This document shows, piece by piece, positions 1-6,096 of a stretch of DNA of 8,867 nucleotides (position 1 is its first letter; every line of letters begins with the position of its first letter). Position numbers and translations under genes: made by a program. The notes below the pieces were generated by a model, which was not told the origin of the DNA, made no database searches, and saw only the letters and a list, made by a program, of their open reading frames with translations. Where the stretch lies: assembly GCA_937862735.1 (NCBI GenBank), contig CALMDH010000250.1, forward strand, positions 1 to 8,867, read 5' to 3'. Origin of the DNA: M0108 sp937862735 (GTDB lineage Bacteria > Pseudomonadota > Gammaproteobacteria > Chromatiales > Chromatiaceae).

Positions 1-48
1 TTGCTAGGGTAACATATTGTTTAATATAATTAAAATAGTTTCCGGCCG
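1..48. other. AT-rich flank left of the truncated peptidase gene
   Basis: These 48 bases are strongly AT-rich, while the sequence from about 41 onward is GC-rich. The change coincides with the point where the peptidase loses homology, so it looks like a deletion or insertion junction. I see no coding signal in it. Confidence 0.5.
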
Positions 49-777
49 GGCACTAACTACCAGAGACACAAGGCGCGCCTGGAAGCCGCGGAGCGATATG
101 CCAGTTGGGCCTCATGGCTGGATGAACTACCGCTCAAGGAGTTGATGGCTTCCGGCGCCATCACCAAACAACGCATTGATGCCAAGCACAAGCCGGCTTT
201 GGTGGAGGCCTGTCTGCGCTTTTTCGGCGTCGCCTCACCGAACGACTGGCGCGCCCATTACGGTGGCATGCAGATGGCCTTTCGTCGTAGCCATACCGAG
301 CAAAGCGACCTGGGGGCGATCTCCGCCTGGCTGCGCCTGGGCGAGCAACAAGCGGAAAAGCTTGACGGCCCCAAATACGACAAAGCCCGCTTTGAACAAG
401 CACTGTTGGCCATCAGGGGGCTGACCTGCGAAGCACCAGAAGTGTTCGAGCCACGGCTGCGTGGATTGCTGCATGAGGCCGGTGTGCTGCTGGTACTGGT
501 TCCCGCCATACCGCGCGCTCACGTCAGCGGCGTGGCACGATGGTTGAGTCCGACCCGCCCGCTGATTCAGCTCTCCCTCTACGGCAAGACCAACGACAAA
601 TTCTGGTTCACCTTCTTCCATGAGGCTGCGCACCTCCTGCTGCATGCCAACAGCAAAGAAGACAAAAGATCGGTCTTTCTCGACGATCCCAACGCTGGCC
701 CCAGTTTCGACCCCATGGAGCATGAAGCCAACCAGTGGGCCGGCAACTTCTTAATTCCGGAACAACACACTCCGGTC
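49..777 (+). pseudogene. XRE/ImmA-IrrE family metallopeptidase, truncated at both ends
   Basis: This is the middle and catalytic part of an ImmA/IrrE-like (M78) zinc peptidase of the kind usually fused to an N-terminal XRE DNA-binding domain. The zinc motif HEAAH is at 619-633 and a downstream glutamate in an EANQWA-type motif is near 724, the expected third ligand. The open frame from TTG 142 to 801 is only part of it: in-frame family-like residues (NYQRHKARLEAAER...) run back to about position 50. Before that the sequence is AT-rich with stops at 10, 22 and 31. The whole XRE domain (about 80-100 residues) is therefore missing. At the other end, family-like sequence stops after about residue PEQHTP (near 774), and the last residues to the TAG at 801 appear to come from the end of the adjoining IS4 element. 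Such proteins cleave repressors or act as stress or antitoxin regulators; this copy is probably non-functional. Confidence 0.8.
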
Positions 778-1720
778 AACGGTGTCCGGTTAAGGTCATA
801 GCTAAGCCGTCAACATAGGCCCTAGCTCGCGTTCATAGAGCCCAGGAGAGGCTGGTTTGAGGAAACAGTGTTTCAGGAACCGTAGGACTTGACGGCTCAC
901 CTTGGCGGGATAGCGGAACAAGGGGACCGTCCAGTCTGGGCGATCAGTGCCATCGGGGTCATCCACCTTGGCCTTCTGCCGCTTTTCCTGTTTGGCCCAG
1001 GCCTTCTCATCCTGGGCGCCCGCGGCACCCAGGCGTCTGTGGAGGAGAATCGCCACGAGCAGACTGGTGATGATGGCCAGGCGCGCCTGATTGGCAATGG
1101 CCACGCTGCCTTTACCCCAGGCCTTGGCCTGAGCGAAGTCGTTTTTCCAGGTATCGAAGCACTTCTCTTCCTCCCAGCGGCGGAAGTAGAGAAAGGCGAC
1201 GACACCCGGCAGCAGACTGAAATCGTTGGTGAGGAATTGCAACACGCTGCCCCGGCGAGCGCGGTAGGTGATGAGGCGCCATGCCTCCCGTGAGCTCGCC
1301 AAGGTGACCCGCAGGTCGTGAAGCACGCCCGCATTGGCCGGGTCAGCCGCGATGGGCAGGCCCTCGGTCGAATGGATACAGAGATTGCTTTTCATGCGCG
1401 TGATCAGGGTGATCTGCAAGGCCCGTTTCTTGGCATCCCAGAACGGGGCATCGATAAAACCGCGATCCACCAGCCACAGGCCCCGGCGGTCACGGGTCAG
1501 GGCCTGGGCCTCCTCATCGTAGTCGCGCAAGATCCGCGTTTCGTGGCGGCTGCGGGTTTCGACCCGGACGTCTTCGGGAAGACCCAGACGCAGGTTATAG
1601 AAGCTCAGCCAGGCATGGCCCTTCGGGTTATCTTCACCGCCCTGGCGGGGCGTGCAACGCCGGAAATGGGCGCTCTCGGCCTGGTAGGTGCCATCGATGG
1701 CGCGCACCGGCCGATCTTGC
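775..1720 (-). mobile_element. IS4-family insertion sequence fragment
   Basis: The transposase remnant at 802-1719 and the short segment after its stop (about 775-801, containing GTGTCCGGTTAAGG, similar to IS4-family terminal sequences as I remember them) form an IS remnant. Its transposase 3' end abuts the interrupted peptidase gene. The transposase N-terminus and other IS end are gone, cut at about 1720 where an ISAzo13 fragment begins. Exact ends are inferred from where homology to neighbours stops; no pair of inverted repeats can be matched because one end is lost. Confidence 0.6.
802..1719 (-). pseudogene. IS4-family transposase, N-terminally truncated
   Basis: This is a DDE transposase of the IS4 family. 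Visible catalytic blocks are AIDGTY (first Asp), LWLVDRGFID (second Asp) and the YREK-like block YFRRWEEEKCFDTWKND (Glu), in the right order and spacing. The open frame could start at GTG 1707, but this lies immediately before the first catalytic Asp, and family members carry roughly 80-150 residues upstream. In-frame codons continue to a TAG at 1720-1722, where the ISAzo13 fragment starts, so the N-terminus has been lost. The C-terminus (GPMLTA, TAG at 802-804) seems complete. It is opposite in direction to both flanking fragments. It is unlikely to be active. Confidence 0.85.
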
Positions 1721-2301
1721 TACCGGCTGCGCCCGTTATTCAAGGCCAAACCCCAAAAAAACTCCCGCAGACCGATGCGATCTTCAACAACGTCGCCGCC
1801 CACGACCAGGTCGCTGACGACGACGGGAATGTCTTGCGCGTGAGCGTCGACTGCAAAGCCACGGTCAAGATCGGGCCCTATTCCCGCGGGGGATGCACCC
1901 GCGGCGATCCCCACGCGGCTGACCACGACATGGGCTGTGAGGAGAAATACACCCCCTTCGGCGTGGTGAATGAGGATAATGGCACGTTGTTTGTGACCTT
2001 CGGCAGCTCCGCCAAGACCAGTGACTTCATCGTCGACAGCCTGGAGGCGTGGTGGGCAGCGCAGCCCATCGCGTGCCGTACCCAGGCCTCACGCCTGCAA
2101 ATCAAAATCGACAACGGACCCGAAAGCAATGGCCGGCGGACCCAGTTCCTCAAACGCATGGTCGACTTCGCTGACCAGATCGGCAAGCCGATTCAACTGC
2201 TCTACTACCCGCCCTACCACAGCAAATACAACCCGATTGAGCGCTGTTGGGGGATCCTGGAGAAACACTGGAACGGCGCTCAGCTGCGGGATGCCGAGAC
2301 C
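1720..2301 (+). pseudogene. ISAzo13-family transposase, internal fragment with a -1 frame change
   Basis: The segment encodes the catalytic core of an ISAzo13-family transposase: SVDCKATVKIGPYSRGG (first Asp), KIDNGPESNGRRTQF (second Asp) and YYPPYHSKYNPIERCWG (Glu). Family-like reading begins at TAC 1721 (YRLRPLFKAKPQK) in one frame and switches at a run of seven A (1755-1761) to the -1 frame (KLPQTDAIFNNV...). The in-frame slippery heptamer A AAA AAC covers 1756-1762. Homology stops at about 2301 (HWNGAQLRDAET), before the usual C-terminal region, where it meets a MazF-like gene. Both IS ends are missing. An open frame covering this region extends left to 1318, but that part is antisense to the IS4 transposase and is not real. 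Confidence 0.85.
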
Positions 2302-2404
2302 AGGCCGAGGCATCGGAAAGCACCAGCGCTGGCCGATTCTTGCTGGCAACGCGGTCCGTGGACGGGAAGGGCAACCGCACCACCTGCATGCCTTCATAAG
2401 TCAC
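2301..2404 (-). pseudogene. MazF/PemK-type toxin, N-terminal fragment
   Basis: The first ~34 codons of a PemK/MazF endoribonuclease are visible: from GTG 2404 they read MTYEGMQVVRLPF, then PSTDRVASKNRPALVLSDA, the typical N-terminal strand and RPALVLSD motif. AGGAGG at 2416-2411 lies six bases before the GTG, inside the antitoxin gene, and the two genes overlap by 11 bases, the classical translationally coupled arrangement. After about residue 34 homology ends at 2301-2303, where the opposing ISAzo13 fragment begins. The catalytic C-terminal part is absent from the window, so no mRNA-cleaving toxin can be made. Confidence 0.8.
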
Positions 2405-2624
2405 GGTAGGCCTCCTCGTCCGCCGGGCCCTGCCATTCCGAGAGCGTAGCCTCAACGGCCTTGAGATATTCCAGATCAGCGGGCTGGATACGACGCACCC
2501 GGGCGATGCCGGCGGCGGTGATGTCCCAGGCGATCAGATCACCCGGGCCTATCCCCATGGCGACGCGAATATCCGCGGGGATGGTGGTTTGACCCTTGGC
2601 GGTAATCTTGGCAATGGCGGTCAT
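2394..2624 (-). CDS. AbrB/MazE-type antitoxin (SpoVT-AbrB domain), 76 aa
   Basis: This is a small swapped-hairpin AbrB-type DNA-binding antitoxin. Residues 1-45 carry the typical KITAKGQTTIPADIRVAMGI signature followed by GDLIAWDI; the acidic, tryptophan-containing tail (residues 55-76) would contact the toxin. The start is ATG 2624, preceded by GAGGG six bases upstream; a longer reading from 2687 would run through the operator and is disfavoured. It precedes and overlaps the MazF-like toxin remnant. Products of this kind neutralise the toxin and repress their own promoter. It looks intact although its partner is destroyed. Confidence 0.88.
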   Translation of the reverse strand: MTAIAKITAKGQTTIPADIRVAMGIGPGDLIAWDITAAGIARVRRIQPADLEYLKAVEATLSEWQGPADEEAYRDL

Positions 2625-2920
2625 GACATACCCTCGGTAAGAAAGTAGGGATCGCCCTACTCTAGGGACGGGGTTCCGCGCGTGCAAACTCTCCGCCTGC
2701 CGCGTGGAGGGGTTTCCATTTCCTTAACCCCATCAAACTCACCGTGAGGCCTCCAGCACCCTGGCGCGGGCAAGGAAGTGATCGACAGCAATTCTCATTT
2801 TGGCAGTCATCCCCTCAGTGTCCAGGATCTGTTTGAGGATCTGGAGTGCGCTCCGCCTGCAGTCAGGAACGGTGCTATCATGCTATCCATAACAAAATAC
2901 TGTCTATGAGTGAAGCTGTT
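2625..2920. other. Intergenic region between two divergent TA modules
   Basis: Apart from the operator at 2645-2660, this stretch holds a 23-codon minus-strand frame (ATG 2810 to TGA 2739) with GAGGGG directly before the ATG. Its reading continues upstream without a stop for some ten codons (SALQILKQILDTEG). It could be the tail of a lost gene, but I do not recognise it. GCTATCAT/GCTATCCAT at about 2874-2890 is a short direct repeat upstream of the FitA-like gene and may be part of its operator. Confidence 0.3.
2645..2660. promoter_or_regulatory. Inverted repeat, probable operator of the AbrB-type antitoxin operon
   Basis: GTAGGG ATCG CCCTAC is a perfect 6-base inverted repeat with a 4-base spacer, 21 bases upstream of the antitoxin start. 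Its position fits the autoregulatory site of a MazE/AbrB-type antitoxin. No strong -10/-35 pair is obvious. Confidence 0.5.
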
Positions 2921-3169
2921 ATGGCACAAGTCATCGTCAGAGAGCTGGAGGAAGTCGTCAAACAGGGACTCAAGCGCCGTGCCGCGCGCCACGGCAACAG
3001 CATGGAAGAGGAAATCCGAGAGATTCTTCGGAATGCGGTTCGTCAAGAACCTGGCTAAACCAGTCGGCTGGGTTCACGCATTGCCGCGCGCTTCAAAGGC
3101 CAGGGACTCGACAAGGATCTACCTGAACTAAAGGGGTCCGAGGCGCGTGCCGCGACGTTTCGCAAATGA
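2921..3169 (+). pseudogene. FitA/VapB-type ribbon-helix-helix antitoxin with an in-frame TAA
   Basis: From ATG 2921 the reading MAQVIVRELEE...LKRRAARHGNSMEEEIREILR is the typical N-terminal ribbon-helix-helix domain of FitA-like antitoxins. TAA at 3056-3058 ends it after 45 residues. The same frame continues without another stop to TGA 3167-3169, and that continuation (LGSRIAARFKGQGLDKDLPEL...) is the expected toxin-binding tail of this family. The gene is thus a normal ~82-residue antitoxin interrupted by one nonsense codon. The original stop overlaps the toxin ATG (ATGA at 3166-3169). A 45-residue product could still bind DNA but would lack toxin neutralisation. In-frame ATG 2906 is an alternative start; 2921 fits the family better. 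Confidence 0.85.
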
Positions 3170-3607
3170 TTGTCCTCGACACCAACGTGCTGTCCGCCTT
3201 GATGCAGTCCCAGCCAGAGGCCATCGTCGTGGACTGGCTTGATCAGCAGCCGGCCGAGTCCATCTGGACGACCGCGATCAACGTGTTCGAGATTCGCTAC
3301 GGTCTGCATCAACTGGCGCATGGCCAGCGTCGGCGCAGCCTGGAAGAGGCCTTCACGGCCTTGATTGACGAAGATCTGGAAGTTCGCGTGTTGGCATCTG
3401 ACACAGCGGCGGCCGACCATGCCGCAAGGTTGGCCGGTGAACGGCGGCGCGAAGGGCGTCCCGTGGATATGCGGGATACAAATCGCCGGAATTTGCGAAG
3501 CCCGCAAGGCCACGCTCGCAGCGCGCAACACGCGCCACTTCGAGGATATCCGCACTCCGGTCGAGAATCCCTGGAACGAACCAGGCGCTGTCCCGGACCC
3601 CCCTTGA
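3166..3607 (+). pseudogene. FitB/VapC-type PIN-domain toxin, frameshifted
   Basis: This is a PIN-domain ribonuclease toxin. MIVLDTNVLSALM gives the first acidic residue (D5), FEIRYGL the second (E42), and VDMRDT the third (D104). After residue 105 (codon 3478-3480) the frame is lost. The correct C-terminus (QIAGICEARKATLAARNTRHFEDI, then TPVENPWN) continues from 3479 in another frame to TGA 3605-3607. GATACACAAATC reduced to GATACAAATC, loss of one CA unit, would explain it. Restored length is about 147 residues, close to the family's ~140. The frameshifted open frame runs on to 3771 through unrelated sequence. The toxin is very likely dead, as expected if its antitoxin was free to decay. Confidence 0.88.
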
Positions 3608-3629
3608 CGAAAGGCAAGCCGGTTTCGCG

Positions 3630-3722
3630 GGGCCGCGGCCTGGCGACTGAGGTCCTCGTCCTGGATGCACACCGAGAGTTCGCAGGTGCGGGAGAGACTC
3701 GACCAGGCCAGGTTGTGGCTAC
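3630..3722 (-). repeat. Truncated copy A of the PLD-family gene 3' region
   Basis: On the minus strand this reads SHNLAWSSLSRTCELSVCIQDEDLSRQA, clearly homologous to the middle-to-C-terminal part of the intact PLD-family gene at 6611-7135 (SHNLAWSSISSNCELSVCIDDEDLAQQA). It is more diverged than copy B and lacks the HxK motif and both gene ends. Edges are approximate, set by where the match fades. Confidence 0.75.
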
Positions 3723-3736
3723 TTTTCCCCAGTTGC

Positions 3737-3756
3737 TGTGGATAAGTCTGTCCATA
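3737..3756 (-). other. DnaA-box-like pair
   Basis: The minus strand reads TTATCCACA at 3745-3737, an exact match to the DnaA box consensus. The related TTATGGACA lies just upstream at 3756-3748, two bases spaced from it. This resembles tandem boxes found at replication origins. A single exact box could arise by chance in a window this long. Confidence 0.35.
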
Positions 3757-3769
3757 AGGCAAGCTGGTT

Positions 3770-3786
3770 GACCGGGAGAGCCGGTC
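3770..3786. terminator. Short hairpin downstream of the 306-residue gene
   Basis: GACCGG GAGAG CCGGTC forms a 6-base stem with a 5-base loop, 25 bases past the stop of the minus-strand gene ending at 3811. No T-run follows on the minus strand, so it is at best a weak terminator or RNA-stabilising hairpin. Confidence 0.25.
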
Positions 3787-3810
3787 CTGACTGGCGGGTT
3801 GCGGTTCTGG

Positions 3811-4731
3811 TCATTTGGTGGTCAGCGCGGGCGTGCGATCAACCTCGTTTTGTGCTTTGTTCTCTCGTTCAAAAAAATCAAGAAGGTGGGGTTGGAATTC
3901 AATCTTCAATAAACGTAGTGAGATTTCCCTTGGTGTGTCGCGTTCAGGGAATTGTTGGTATAAGTCCCAGTACCCCAACCCCAGGTCACCTGCCACAGGC
4001 TGCCGTAAGAAAACGATCCGGGCCAGATGAGCGCTACCAACCTTGCCAGGTAAACGCCAGACCCAATACCAGGCCCCTTCGATTTGGGTGACGAAAATGA
4101 GCTGTCGATCATCCGGACCAGCCCCGAGTTCCTGGAATTTTTTATCCAATAGCCAAGGTGTTGCTCGACAATCCTCCATGCCCGCAGAGGTCGAGTCTGG
4201 TAAGGGGATAGTAAAAAACTTATTGAAGCCGCCACTCACTCCCAACTGCTTGGCGGTATAGATGCGCAAAGGATCATTTTCCGCTTCCAGGTAACGCTGT
4301 TTCTCGGCAAGTTGGTCCCAGGCACGTTCGAGATTGGGCAAAAAACTCAACTTTTCCGCCCTCAGCCGGAGTCGCAAAAAACTGTCTGAAAAACCGGCTG
4401 GTCTTGGACTGGTCCGGTCATCCGGGATCAGCTTCATTAAGAGGTGTAACGCGCAGTGGAAATGGGAATCCGGTACCGTCTCCGCCAGTTGGAGCATTTT
4501 AGGTAATAAGAGGTAGCACTGATCAGGTCCAATGGTGGTTAAAAAATCCTCGAAGGCGCCATAGGTGACAAACCGGTCGTGTACCAGAGGATAACCACCA
4601 CACCAATTTACCCGCACCCAAAAGAAGCGCTCGAATACCTCTTCTGAGCCGCTCGCCAGATATTCCTGAATAAGTTCCTTGCCATCCGCGGAATCAATGG
4701 CGAATTGGACTTCTATTTCTGATTCTTCCAT
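3811..4731 (-). CDS. Unrecognised 306-residue protein
   Basis: The frame is long, clean and lower in G+C than its surroundings, with sensible protein composition (many aromatics, leucines and acidic residues), so it is very probably real. ATG 4731 is preferred, with GAGG about nine bases upstream (GCGAGGCCCATATCC); a longer reading from 4797 adds 22 residues lacking a ribosome-binding site. I see no signal peptide or long membrane segment, so it should be cytoplasmic. Features include a tryptophan-rich N-terminal part (FFWVRVNWCGGYPL), a helical leucine-rich middle, and a C-terminal half with WYWVWRLPG. I recognise no family. It is the second gene of a possible unit with the secreted repeat protein upstream (102-base gap, same strand). 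An immunity-like or accessory role is conceivable but unsupported. Confidence 0.75.
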   Translation of the reverse strand: MEESEIEVQFAIDSADGKELIQEYLASGSEEVFERFFWVRVNWCGGYPLVHDRFVTYGAFEDFLTTIGPDQCYLLLPKMLQLAETVPDSHFHCALHLLMKLIPDDRTSPRPAGFSDSFLRLRLRAEKLSFLPNLERAWDQLAEKQRYLEAENDPLRIYTAKQLGVSGGFNKFFTIPLPDSTSAGMEDCRATPWLLDKKFQELGAGPDDRQLIFVTQIEGAWYWVWRLPGKVGSAHLARIVFLRQPVAGDLGLGYWDLYQQFPERDTPREISLRLLKIEFQPHLLDFFERENKAQNEVDRTPALTTK

Positions 4732-4833
4732 GGATATGGGCCTCGCATTATTGGATTGCCGCGTAGGGGTGCTGATTTGATCGGGGTGAAGGCACAAGAA
4801 TTTTACCGACCAAAAACCAGGAAAACATAGAAC

Positions 4834-5145
4834 TCACCGGCTCTGCAGGCAGTAGTTGCCAGAACTGTAATAGCCCGGCGGGCAGGGGCCGAGCTTTTCG
4901 ATGACCGTCTTGCTGTCGGGCCGGCCCAGGCAATAGTTGCCGCTGGAGTAGTAGCCGGGGGGACAGGGGCCGTCCTTGCCGATGACGGGCTTGGCGCTTT
5001 TGTTGGGGACGCAGTAGTTCCCGGAACTGTAGTAGCCGGGAGGACAGGCCCCGGTCTTGGGCACGGGCTTGATGTCCCCTGCCGCGGTGACCAGCGGGGG
5101 GGACAAGAGGACGAGGGCAACAAGTGGGACGAAACGACCGGACAT
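4834..5145 (-). CDS. Small secreted protein with three Cys-rich CPPGYYSSGNYC repeats
   Basis: The product has 103 residues from ATG 5145; GAGGT seven bases upstream supports this start, while GTG 5154 overlaps that site. Residues 1-22 form a signal peptide (MSGRF, hydrophobic core 5-20, likely cleavage near VTAA). The mature part holds CPPGYYSSGNYC at residues 34-45, 61-72 and 88-99, an exact 27-residue period. Each repeat has two cysteines ten residues apart, preceded by a G-A/P dipeptide and separated by charged linkers of about 15 residues. Six cysteines in an exported protein suggest one disulfide loop per repeat. I do not know a function; a small envelope, periplasmic or extracellular binding protein is possible. 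The gene precedes the 306-residue gene on the same strand. Confidence 0.8.
   Translation of the reverse strand: MSGRFVPLVALVLLSPPLVTAAGDIKPVPKTGACPPGYYSSGNYCVPNKSAKPVIGKDGPCPPGYYSSGNYCLGRPDSKTVIEKLGPCPPGYYSSGNYCLQSR
4849..5046 (-). repeat. Three tandem 81-bp coding repeats
   Basis: The 36-bp cores at 5046-5011, 4965-4930 and 4884-4849 encode the identical dodecapeptide CPPGYYSSGNYC with differing codons (for example AGCAGC versus TCCAGC serine use), so protein sequence is conserved beyond DNA identity. The spacing is exactly 81 bp. Confidence 0.8.
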
Positions 5146-5410
5146 GGGCAACACCTCGGGCTAAGGAACCAGGCACGATCATACCTGGAGGATTAGACAG
5201 AGTGCGTCCAGTTCCGACTCAGCAGTATCCATAACGGCACGGTCGGCGTTCCGGCTGGCGCGGGGAGGGGCGGGTCAGGCCCGGCTCTCTCGGGTAACGG
5301 TAGGAAACCTGAGAGGAGGGGTGGGGGTGGCCTAACACGCCCAAGGCTACATTATGCCAGGGAATGCTAAGGCGTGCTTGGGGCGTGGTGGGTTATGACC
5401 AGAGGGGATT
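5146..5410. other. Intergenic region without a visible gene
   Basis: This stretch is G-rich in its middle part. A loose inverted repeat CACGCC...GGCGTG (around 5335-5376, loop of about 29 bases) is the only structure I noticed. It should contain the promoter of the secreted repeat gene, but no convincing -35/-10 pair stands out. Confidence 0.4.
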
Positions 5411-5629
5411 TCAGGGCACGAACGGCAACGCCAGCGGCGTCACCAGCTCCCAGGTATTGGGGTCCGGATCACTGGCCAGCTTCCAGCGCTGCCAGAACAG
5501 GGCCTCGGCCTGTTTGGCGAGGTCCTCGTCGTCGACGCACACCGAGAGTTCGCAGTTGCTGGAGATACTCGACCAGGCCAGGTTGTGGCTGACGAAGATT
5601 ACCGTCTCGTAGTCGATGAGGATCAGCTA
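5411..5629 (-). pseudogene. Truncated copy B of the PLD-family gene (3' end)
   Basis: On the minus strand this reads LILIDYETVIFVSHNLAWSSISSNCEL through to the C-terminus ALPFVP and a TGA at 5411-5413, matching the last ~70 codons of the intact gene at 6611-7135 almost base for base. It starts within the lysine codon of the HxK motif, so the catalytic His and Lys are missing, and the GSHN motif is VSHN. Both copies share the same stop position, and homology ends there. It has no start and cannot make a functional nuclease. Confidence 0.85.
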
Positions 5630-5653
5630 ATAGGAAGCCAAGGGCGTAAACAT

Positions 5654-5726
5654 ATGGATCGCATACAGCAGCTCAACTACGAAATAGACTTCCGCATTGC
5701 CTTCTTGGAGTCCAAGGGGGATGTCG
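5654..5726 (+). pseudogene. N-terminal fragment of an ABC-three-component-like protein
   Basis: ATG 5654, preceded by AAGGG nine bases upstream, begins MDRIQQLNYEIDFRIAFLES followed by KGD. This resembles the N-terminus of proteins annotated as ABC-three component (ABC-3C) system components, which from memory open with a similar RIQQxxxEIxFRIAFL block and then FQDLF. Here resemblance ends after about 24 residues and the frame runs on through sequence antisense to the antitoxin gene. It is a broken gene start trapped between copy B of the PLD gene and the RelE/HigA module. The identification rests on a short match. Confidence 0.45.
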
Positions 5727-5757
5727 CCGACCCCCCTTATAGCGATTCAGCCGCTAA

Positions 5758-5772
5758 TTTGGTGTTCCCAAA
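5758..5772. other. Small hairpin downstream of the XRE antitoxin
   Basis: TTTGG TGTTC CCAAA is a 5-base stem about 20 bases past the stop of the minus-strand antitoxin. It lacks a T-run and is weak, so I list it only as a possible terminator remnant. Confidence 0.2.
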
Positions 5773-5793
5773 GCCGGTCTCCGCTGCCAGGCA

Positions 5794-6096
5794 TCAGATG
5801 ATGGCCTGTAGGCCCTTGTCTGCAATGACGTTAAGCAGTTTGAGTGCGGGGCCGGCTGGGCGAGTCTCGCCTTGCTCCCACTTGCGTACCGTCGAGGCGG
5901 TGGTGTGCAGGTGGAGCGCAAACACCGGCTGGCTGAACTTCAAGGTTTCCCGCAGGCGCTTGATGTCAGCGGCGCCGAACTCCCGCACCGGTGGCGGGCA
6001 GATGGTATCGAACTTACGCATCGTCATCTTGCCGATCGCTCCCGCGTCGTGAAGCGCGGCAAGGTCGCCACGCAGCGATTCAATGATCTTGCTCAC
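5794..6096 (-). CDS. XRE-family antitoxin, HigA/NadS-like, 100 aa
   Basis: This is the helix-turn-helix antitoxin of a RelE/HigB-type module arranged toxin first, antitoxin second. The N-terminal part (TMRKFDTICPPPVREF) is typical of this antitoxin group, and the XRE fold follows at about residues 43-95, ending in the STVRKWEQGETRPAGPALKL signature. The start is GTG 6096, with GGAGG six bases upstream. It overlaps the end of the toxin gene (6080) by 17 bases, indicating translational coupling. It would bind the toxin and repress the operon promoter. It appears intact although the toxin frame is interrupted. Confidence 0.88.
   Translation of the reverse strand: MSKIIESLRGDLAALHDAGAIGKMTMRKFDTICPPPVREFGAADIKRLRETLKFSQPVFALHLHTTASTVRKWEQGETRPAGPALKLLNVIADKGLQAII

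Noticed and set aside
235..723. 162-codon minus-strand open frame
   Set aside because: It is antisense to the zinc peptidase with its HEAAH motif; the translation shows no domain.
1318..1719. Left half of a long plus-strand open frame leading into the ISAzo13 fragment
   Set aside because: It is antisense to the IS4 transposase; only the part after 1762 carries transposase motifs in this frame.
2739..2810. 23-codon minus-strand frame with GAGGGG before its ATG
   Set aside because: Too short and unrecognised; noted only as a possible gene tail in the intergenic entry.
2807..3046. 79-codon minus-strand open frame
   Set aside because: It is antisense to the FitA-like antitoxin and its upstream region.
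3055..3762. 235-codon minus-strand open frame
   Set aside because: Only about 30 residues (PLD copy A) are meaningful; the rest is antisense to the PIN toxin.
5335..5376. CACGCC...GGCGTG inverted repeat
   Set aside because: Only a 6-base stem with a long loop; likely chance.
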